Source: Sympetrum striolatum (lineage: Eukaryota > Arthropoda > Insecta > Odonata > Libellulidae). Taken from it: a stretch of 64,000 nucleotides of DNA. This document shows, piece by piece, positions 57,081 to 64,000 of this stretch. A program made the translations under genes and the position numbers. Every line of letters starts with the position of its first letter. Position 1 is the first letter of the stretch. Under the pieces are notes generated by a model. It had not been told where the DNA came from. It searched no databases and saw only the letters and a list, made by a program, of their open reading frames with translations. The DNA lies in contig OX388344.1 of the NCBI GenBank assembly GCA_947579665.1, positions 14,750,346-14,814,345 on the forward strand, read 5' to 3'.

Positions 57081-60000
57081 TTAAGGTAAAATAGTTGAAA
57101 AAAAATAGAAATTTCGGTGAAAGTATCCGTTTTCGTTTCCTTTTACGATCATATCTCGATAAAATGAGAAAAATTAAGGCAAAGTAAAGGAAAAATATTT
57201 ATATTTCGCTAACATTATCACTTTTCGTGAAATTTATCGATCATATCTCGATAAAATCACGAATATTAAGGCAAAATAGAGGAAACTAATTGAAATTTCG
57301 CTAGAATTACCCGTTTTCGTTGCTTGTTTCGATCTTATCTCGATAAAATTAAGGTAAATAGAGGAATAGAATAAATTTCATTAAATTTATCCTTTCTCGT
57401 AGCTTTTTTCAATCATTTCTTGATAATATGTCGGAAATAAATACAAAATAGAGGAAAAAAATTGAAATTTCCCTAAACTTATCCATTCCCGTTGATTTTT
57501 TCGATCATATCTCAATAAAATAACGAAAATTAAGGTTAAAATCTGGAAAAAAATGGAAATTTCCTAAAATTATCCATTTTCGAAGCTTTTCTCGAACATA
57601 TCTCGATAAAAGGTATGAAATCAAGGCGAAAAGACCAAAAAAATTAAAATTTCGCTAATATTATCCATTTTCGTTGTTTTTTTCGATCATAACTCAAAAA
57701 AATGTGGAAAATTAAGGCTAATTTGAAACAAAAATTGAAATTTCGCTAAAATAATGTATTAACATACAGTTTTCCATTATATCTCAAAAATAAGAGGAAA
57801 GTTAAGGCAAAATTGAGGAAAAAAAATGAAATTTCGCTCAAATTATCCGTTTTTGTTGCTTTTATCGATCATATCTCAATAAAATACCGGAAATAAAGGA
57901 AAAAATGTGAAAAAATTGAAATTACCCTATAATTGTACATTTTCGTTCATTTTTTCGATCGTATATCTCAATAAAATGACATAAATTGACGGAAAAAAGA
58001 GGAAAAAAATTAAAACATCGATAAAATTCTCGTTGGATTCTTCGATCATATCTCAATAAAATATCGAAAAAGATGGCTAGAATGTTGAAAAAAATTGAAT
58101 TTTCGTTCTAATTATCCGTTTTCGGTGGTTTTTTCGATCATATCTCAAAAAAATGTCGAAAATTAAGGTAAAATCGCGGAAAAATATTGAAATTTCGATA
58201 AAATTATCCGTTCTCGTAGCTTATTTCGATCATATCTTGATACAATGTTGAAAATAAAGGCAAAATAAAGGAAAAAAATTGAATTTTCGCAGAAATTATC
58301 CGTCCTTGTTGATTTTTTCGATCATATCTCAATAAAATAACGCAAAATAAAACTAAAATATGGAAAAAAATTGAATTTTCTATAGAATTATCCGTTTTCG
58401 TTGCTTTTTCCATCATATATCGATAAAATGTCGGAAATAAAGGCAATAAAGAGGAAGAATATTGAAATTTCGATAAAATTATCCGTTCTCGTAGCTTTTT
58501 TCGATCATATCTTTCAACAATGTTGGAAACAGAGGCAAAAATAGAGGAAAAAAATTGAATTTTTGCAGAAAATATCCGTCCTTGTTGTTTTTTTCGATCA
58601 TATCTCAATAAAATAACGAAAAATAAGGGTAAAATATGGAAAAAAATGAATATTCGCTAAAATTATCCGTTTTTGTTTATGTTTTCGATCATATCTATGT
58701 TAAATGACGAAAAGTTAGGCAAAGTAGCGAAAAAAATTGAATTTTCGCTATAATTATCCGTTTTTGTTGCCTTTATCGATCATATCTCAATAAAATACCG
58801 GAAATAAAGGAAAAAATGTGAAAAAATAGAAATTACCCTATAATTATACGTTTTCGTTCATTTTTTCTATCATATCTCAATAAAAATTCAGAAATAAACA
58901 CAAAAAAGAGGAAAAAATATAAATTATATAAGGAAAAAAATTGAAATTTCGATAAAATTATCCGTTGTCGTCGCTTTTTTCGATCATTTCTTTATAAAAT
59001 GTCGGTAATAAAGGCAAAATAGAGGAAAATATTGATATTTCGCTAATATTATCCGTTCTCGTTCATTTTTTCGATCATTTCTCAATAAAATAACGAAAAA
59101 TAATTCTAAAAGCTGGAAAAAATGGTAGTTTTGATAAAATTATCCATTTTCGAAGCTTTTCTCGATCATATCTCGATTAAATGTCGGATATAAAGGTAAA
59201 AAAGACCAAAAAATTGCATTTACGCTAAAATTATCCGTTTTCGTTTCCTTTTCTTAAAATCATATCTCGATAAAACGTCGGAGATAAAGGCAAGAAAGAG
59301 AAAAAAAATTGAATTTTCGCTAAAATTATCCGTTTTCGCTGTTTTTTTCGATCATAACTCAAAAAAATTTGGAAAATTAAGGCTAAATTGAAAAAAAAAA
59401 ATTGAAATTTCGCTAAAATTATGTATTAACATACAGTTTTCGATTATATCTCTATAAAATGAGGAACATTAAGGCAAAATTGAGGAAAAAAAAGAAATTT
59501 CGCTAAAATTATCCGTTTTCGTTTATTTTTTCGATCGTATATCTCAATAAAATGACATAAATTAACGCAAAAAAGAGGAAAAAAATTAAAACATCGATAA
59601 AATTTTCCATTCTCGTTGGATTCTTCGATCATATCTCAATAAAATATCGAAAAAGATGGCTAGGATGTGGAAAAAAATTGAATTTTCGTTCTAATTATCC
59701 GTTTTCGGTGTTTTTCGATCATATCTCGAAAAAATGTCGAAAATTAAGGCAAAATAGTGGAAAAAACTAAAAATTTGTCAAAATTATCTGTTCTTGTAGC
59801 TTTTTTCATAGATATCTTGAAAAAATATTGGAAACAAAGGCAAAATAGCGGAAAAAAATTGAATTTTTGCAGAAATGATCCGTAATTTTGTTGATTTTTT
59901 CGATCATATCTCAATAAAATAATGAAAAATAAGGCTAAAATGTGGAAAAAATAGAATTTTCGCTAAAATGATCCGTTTTCATTGCATTTTCCGATCATAT

Positions 60001-60650
60001 CTCAATCAAAAGTCAGAAATAAAAGCAAAAACGGAAAAATTGAAATCTCGATAATGTTAATCGTTCTCGTAGCTTTTTTCGATCATTTCTTGAAAAAATG
60101 TCGGTAATATATACAAAATAGAGGAAAAAATTGAAATTTCGCAAAAATTATCCGTTTTGGTAGCTTTTTTCGATCGTATCTCAAAAAAATAACGAAAATA
60201 ATGCTACAATGAAAAAAAAAATTGAAATTTCCCTAAAATTATCCGTTCTCGTTGATTTTTTCGATCATATCTCAATAAAATAACGAAAATTAAGGCTAAA
60301 ATCTGGGAAAAAATGGAAATTTTGATAAAATTATCCATTTTCGATGCTTTTCTCGATCATATCTGGATAAAATGAATTAAATCTTGGCAAAAAAGACCAA
60401 AAAAATTGAAATTTCGCAAAAATTATCCATTTTCGTTTCTATTATATAATCATATCTCGATAAAATGTCGGAAATAAAGGTAAGAAAGATGAAAAAAATT
60501 TAAATTTCGCAAATATTATCCGTTCTGGTCGATTTTTTGTTCATATCTCAATGAAATAACGAAAAATAAGGCTAAAATATGGAAAAAATTGAATTTTCGC
60601 TAAAACTATCCGTTATCGTTGATTTTTTCGATCATATCTCAATAAAATAT
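57081..60650. repeat. 91-bp satellite, second array
   Basis: Same monomer family as before. The segment about 57520-58870 is nearly the same, in the same order, as about 61970-63210, with an offset near 4.36-4.45 kb, so the second and third arrays share a recent duplication. Confidence 0.93.
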
Positions 60651-61588
60651 TGGAGTAGAGCTCTCACAGTCGATCTCTAAGAACTTTTCTCCCGGAGTTT
60701 ACACCAAAGAGTTAACCTACCCAAGTCGACCTTCCGGAGTCAACCTACCAGAGTCAACCATCCCGAGTCAACCACCCGCAGTCGACCTCCTGGAGTCGAC
60801 CTACCGGAGTCGACGTCCCGGAGTCGACCACCCGAAGTCGACCTCCCGGAGTCGACCTCCCGGAGTCAACCTCCAGGAGTCGACCTCCCGGAGTCGACCT
60901 CCCGGAGTCGACCTCCATAAGTCGAACTCCCGTAGTCAACCTCCCGGGTCGACCCCGGGTCATAGAACTAGGGTCATCGACCCCGGGTCATCGACCTTGG
61001 TTCATCGACCCCGGGTCAATTCGATCTCCCGGAGTCGACCTCCAAGAGTCGACGTCCCCGTATCGACCTCCCGGAGTCGACCTCCCGGAGTTGACCTCCT
61101 GGAGTCGACGTCCCGGAGTCGACGTCCCAAGTCGACCTCCCGGAGTCGACCTCCCGGAGTCGACGTCCAGGAGTCGACCTCCTGGGTCGACCTCGAGTCA
61201 TCGATCTCGACTCATCGACCTTGGGTCATCGACCTGGGGTTATCGACCTCGGGTCATCGACCTGGGGTCATGGACCTCGTGTCAATGACCTCTGATCATC
61301 GACTTCTGGTCATCGACCTCTAGTCATCAACCTCGTGTCAATGACCTCGTTTTATACACATCCAGTCATTGACCTCGGGTCTTCATCCTCGTGTTATTGA
61401 CCAGGTGAAATCGTCAATTCAGGTTATTGGGTCCAACTTTCCGGAGACGACCTCATGGAGTCCCTTTCCCCGGAGCAGGCTCCTGGTGTAATTGCCGGAA
61501 TTAGCCTCTTGGAGTCGATCACCAATTGTGTAGCTCCTGAAACTGACCTACTGTAGTTTAACTCCGGGAGTTGAATTCACGTAGTCGA
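60651..61588. repeat. GC-rich 14-bp minisatellite, block 2
   Basis: Here the CCTCCCGGAGTCGA type dominates (60770-61190), followed by the CCTCGGGTCATCGA type. It begins with TCGATCTCTAAGAACT and ends with TTGTGTAGCTCCTG...CGTAGTCGA, sequences also found in block 1 (55248 and 55990-56052). It is thus a copy of part of block 1 placed inside the satellite; it joins a monomer abruptly at both sides. Confidence 0.92.
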
Positions 61589-64000
61589 ATTAAAATTATC
61601 CGTTCTCGTTGATTTTTTCAATCTTATCTCAGTAAAATGCCGGAAATAAAGGCAAAAAAGATGAAAAAAACTTAAATTTCGCTAAAATTATTCGTTTCGT
61701 CGCTTTTTCTATCATTTCTAGATAAAATGTCGGAATTCTGTTTGAAATTATCCGTTTTTGTTGCTTTTCTCGAATATTTATCGATAAAATAACTAAAATT
61801 AAGGCAAAGAGAGGAAAACAATTGAAATATCGCTAAAATTATCCGTTTTTGTTGCTTTATTCTATCATATCTCGAAAAAATGACAAAATGTATGGCAAAA
61901 TTGAGGAAAATATTGATATTTCGCTAATATTATCCGTTGTCGTTCATTTTTTCGATCAAATCTCAATAAAATAACGAAAATTAAGGTTAAAATCTGGAAA
62001 AAAATGGAAATTTCCTAAAATTATCCATTTTCGAAGCTTTTCTCGATCATATCTCGATAAAAGGTATGAAATCAAGGCGAAAAGACCAAAAATATTAATT
62101 TCGCTAATATTATCCATTTCCGTTGTTTTTTTCGATCATAACTCAAACAAATGTGGAAAATTAAGGCTAATTTGAAACAAAAATTGAAATTTCGCTAACA
62201 TTATGTATTAACATACAGTTTTCCATTATATCTCAAAAAAATGAGGAAAGTTAAGGCAAAATTGAGGAAAAAAAATGAAATTTCGCTCAAATTATCCGTA
62301 TTCGTTTATTTTTTCGATCGTATATCTCAATAAAATGACATAATTTAACGCAAAAAAGAGGAAAAAAATTAAAACATCGATAAAATTCTCGTTGGATTCT
62401 TCGATCATATCTCAATAAAATATCGAAAAAGATGGCTAGAATGGGGAAAAAAATTGAATTTTCGTTCTAATTATCCGTTTTCGGTGGTTTTTTCGATCAT
62501 ATCTCAAAAAAATGTCGAAAATTAAGGTAAAATCGCGGAAAAATATTGAAATTTCGATAAAATTATCCGTTCTCGTAGCTTATTTCGATCATATCTTGAT
62601 ACAATGTTGGAAATAAAGGCAAAATAAAGGAAAAAAATTGAATTTTCGCAGAAATTATCCGTCCTTGTTGAGTTTTTCGATCATATCTCAATAAAATAAC
62701 GCAAAATAAATCTAAAATATGGAAAAAAATTGAATTTTCGATAGAATTATCCGTTTTCGTTGCTTTTACCATCATATATCGATAAAATGTCGGAAGTAAA
62801 GGCAATAAAGAGGAAGAATATTGAAATTTCGATAAAATTATCCGTTCTCGTAGCTTTTTTCGATCATATCTTTCAACAATGTTGGAAACAGAGGCAAAAA
62901 TAGAGGAAAAAAATTGAATTTTTGCAGAAAATATCCGTCCTTGTTGTTTATTTCGATCATATCTCAATAAAATAACGAAAAATAAGGGTAAAATATGGAA
63001 AAAATGAATTTTCGCTAAAATTATCCGTTTTTGTTTATGTTTTCGATCATATCTATGTAAAATGACGAAAAGTTAGGCAAAGTAGCGAAAAAAATTGAAT
63101 TTTCGCTAAAATTATCCGTTTTTGTTGCTTTTATCGATCATATCTCAATAAAATACCGGAAATAAAGGAAAAAATGTGAAAAAATAGAAATTACCCTATA
63201 ATTATACATTTTCGTTCATTTTTTCGATCGTATATCTCAATAAAATGACATAAATTAACGCAAAAAAGAGGAAAAAAATCAAAACATCGATAAAAATCTC
63301 GTTGGATTTTTCGATCATATCTCAATAAAATATCGAAAAAGATGGCTAGAATGTGGAAAAAAATTGAATTTTCGTTCTAATTATCCGTTTTCGGTGGTTT
63401 TTTCGATCATATCTCAAAAAACTGTCGAAAATTAAGGTAAAATCGCGGAAAAATATTGAAATTTCGATAAAATTATCCGTTCTCGTAGCTTATTTCGATC
63501 ATATCTTGATACAATGTTGGAAATAAAGGCAAAATAAAGGAAAAAAATTGAATTTTTGCAGACATTATCCGTCCTTGTTGATTTTTTCGATCATATCTCA
63601 ATAAAATAACGCAAAATAAAACTAAAATTTGGAAAAAAATTGAATTTTCGATAGAATTATCCGTTTTCGTTGCTTTTTCCATCATATATCGATAAAATGT
63701 TGGAAATAAAGGCAATAAAGAGGAAGAATATTGAAATTTCGATAAAATTATCCGTTCTCGTGGATTTTTTCGATCATATCTTTCAACAATGTTGGAAACA
63801 GAGGCAAAAATAGAGGAAAAAAATTGAATTTTTGCAAAAAATATCCGTCCTTGTTGTTTTTTTCGATCATATCTCAATAAAATAACGAAAAATAAGGGTA
63901 AAATGTGAAAAAATAGAAATTACCCTATAATTATACGTTTTCGTTCATTTTTACGATCATATCTCAATAAAATAAGGGAAAAAAGGGAAAAATAAGGAAA
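61589..64000. repeat. 91-bp satellite, third array, runs off the window
   Basis: The array includes a tandem duplication of 910 bp (ten monomers): 62311-62990 recurs at 63221-63900 with few changes. It has no visible end within the window. Confidence 0.94.

Noticed and set aside
55117..61323. Frames of up to 122 codons with HRPRVIDLGSSTSG or PGGRLREVDSGRST repeats
   Set aside because: They come from the 14-bp minisatellites and are open on both strands and in overlapping frames.
20821..63877. Dozens of minus-strand reading frames of 60-134 codons in the satellite, with peptides such as ILSRYDRKNQRKRIILAKFQ
   Set aside because: They repeat with the monomer, change frame from monomer to monomer (91 is not a multiple of 3), have no independent start context and follow the DNA repeat exactly. 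They are by-products of the satellite.
18806..64000. CRISPR-like regular repetition
   Set aside because: The units are contiguous tandem repeats with no unique spacers between conserved short repeats, and the genome is eukaryotic.

Overview
The window looks like arthropod, most likely insect, nuclear DNA. It carries a PIF/Harbinger transposon with two spliced genes, a BEL/Pao LTR retrotransposon, decayed LINE reverse transcriptases, a minimal TA-flanked inverted-repeat element and a very large AT-rich satellite array. I see no confident host gene. The species cannot be named from the sequence.

Layout. 1-4324: right-hand part of a PIF/Harbinger element with both genes on the minus strand, a DDE transposase (2276 to 242, one intron, one homopolymer frameshift) and a Myb/SANT-like partner (3768 to 3055, one short intron, one frameshift). 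A related promoter-like block lies upstream of each. 4325-7862: gene-poor sequence with a possible pogo/Tigger relic, two tRNA-like/SINE-like pieces and a 77-bp TA-flanked palindromic element. 7863-14667: a BEL/Pao element with about 302-bp LTRs and an almost intact polyprotein broken by one in-frame TGA. Its 5' LTR is split by a 553-bp insertion carrying two exons of a THAP domain, flanked by a 9-bp duplication. 14668-18430: relics of LINE reverse transcriptase on the minus strand.

From 18430 to the end the window is mostly a satellite of about 91-bp monomers, roughly 30% G+C. It is organised into nested higher-order repeats: a 2.28-kb unit repeated three times, and a unit of about 4.8 kb repeated twice plus a partial third copy. 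Within the satellite sit copies of one mobile element. It starts ACTTTCTCCATATA and ends with a small hairpin and CACATCAGA. Inside it has a (TG)n tract and about 315-bp tandem modules. Each intact junction falls in the T-run of a satellite monomer. The architecture resembles Helentron-derived HINE elements. Two GC-rich 14-bp minisatellite blocks (54830-56165 and 60651-61588) interrupt the satellite and share flanking sequence.

The coding features serve transposition: Harbinger transposase plus Myb-like DNA-binding partner, the BEL Gag-Pol, and a THAP fragment that may derive from a P-type transposase. The satellite region has no credible genes; its many minus-strand reading frames of 60-134 codons are by-products of the repeat.
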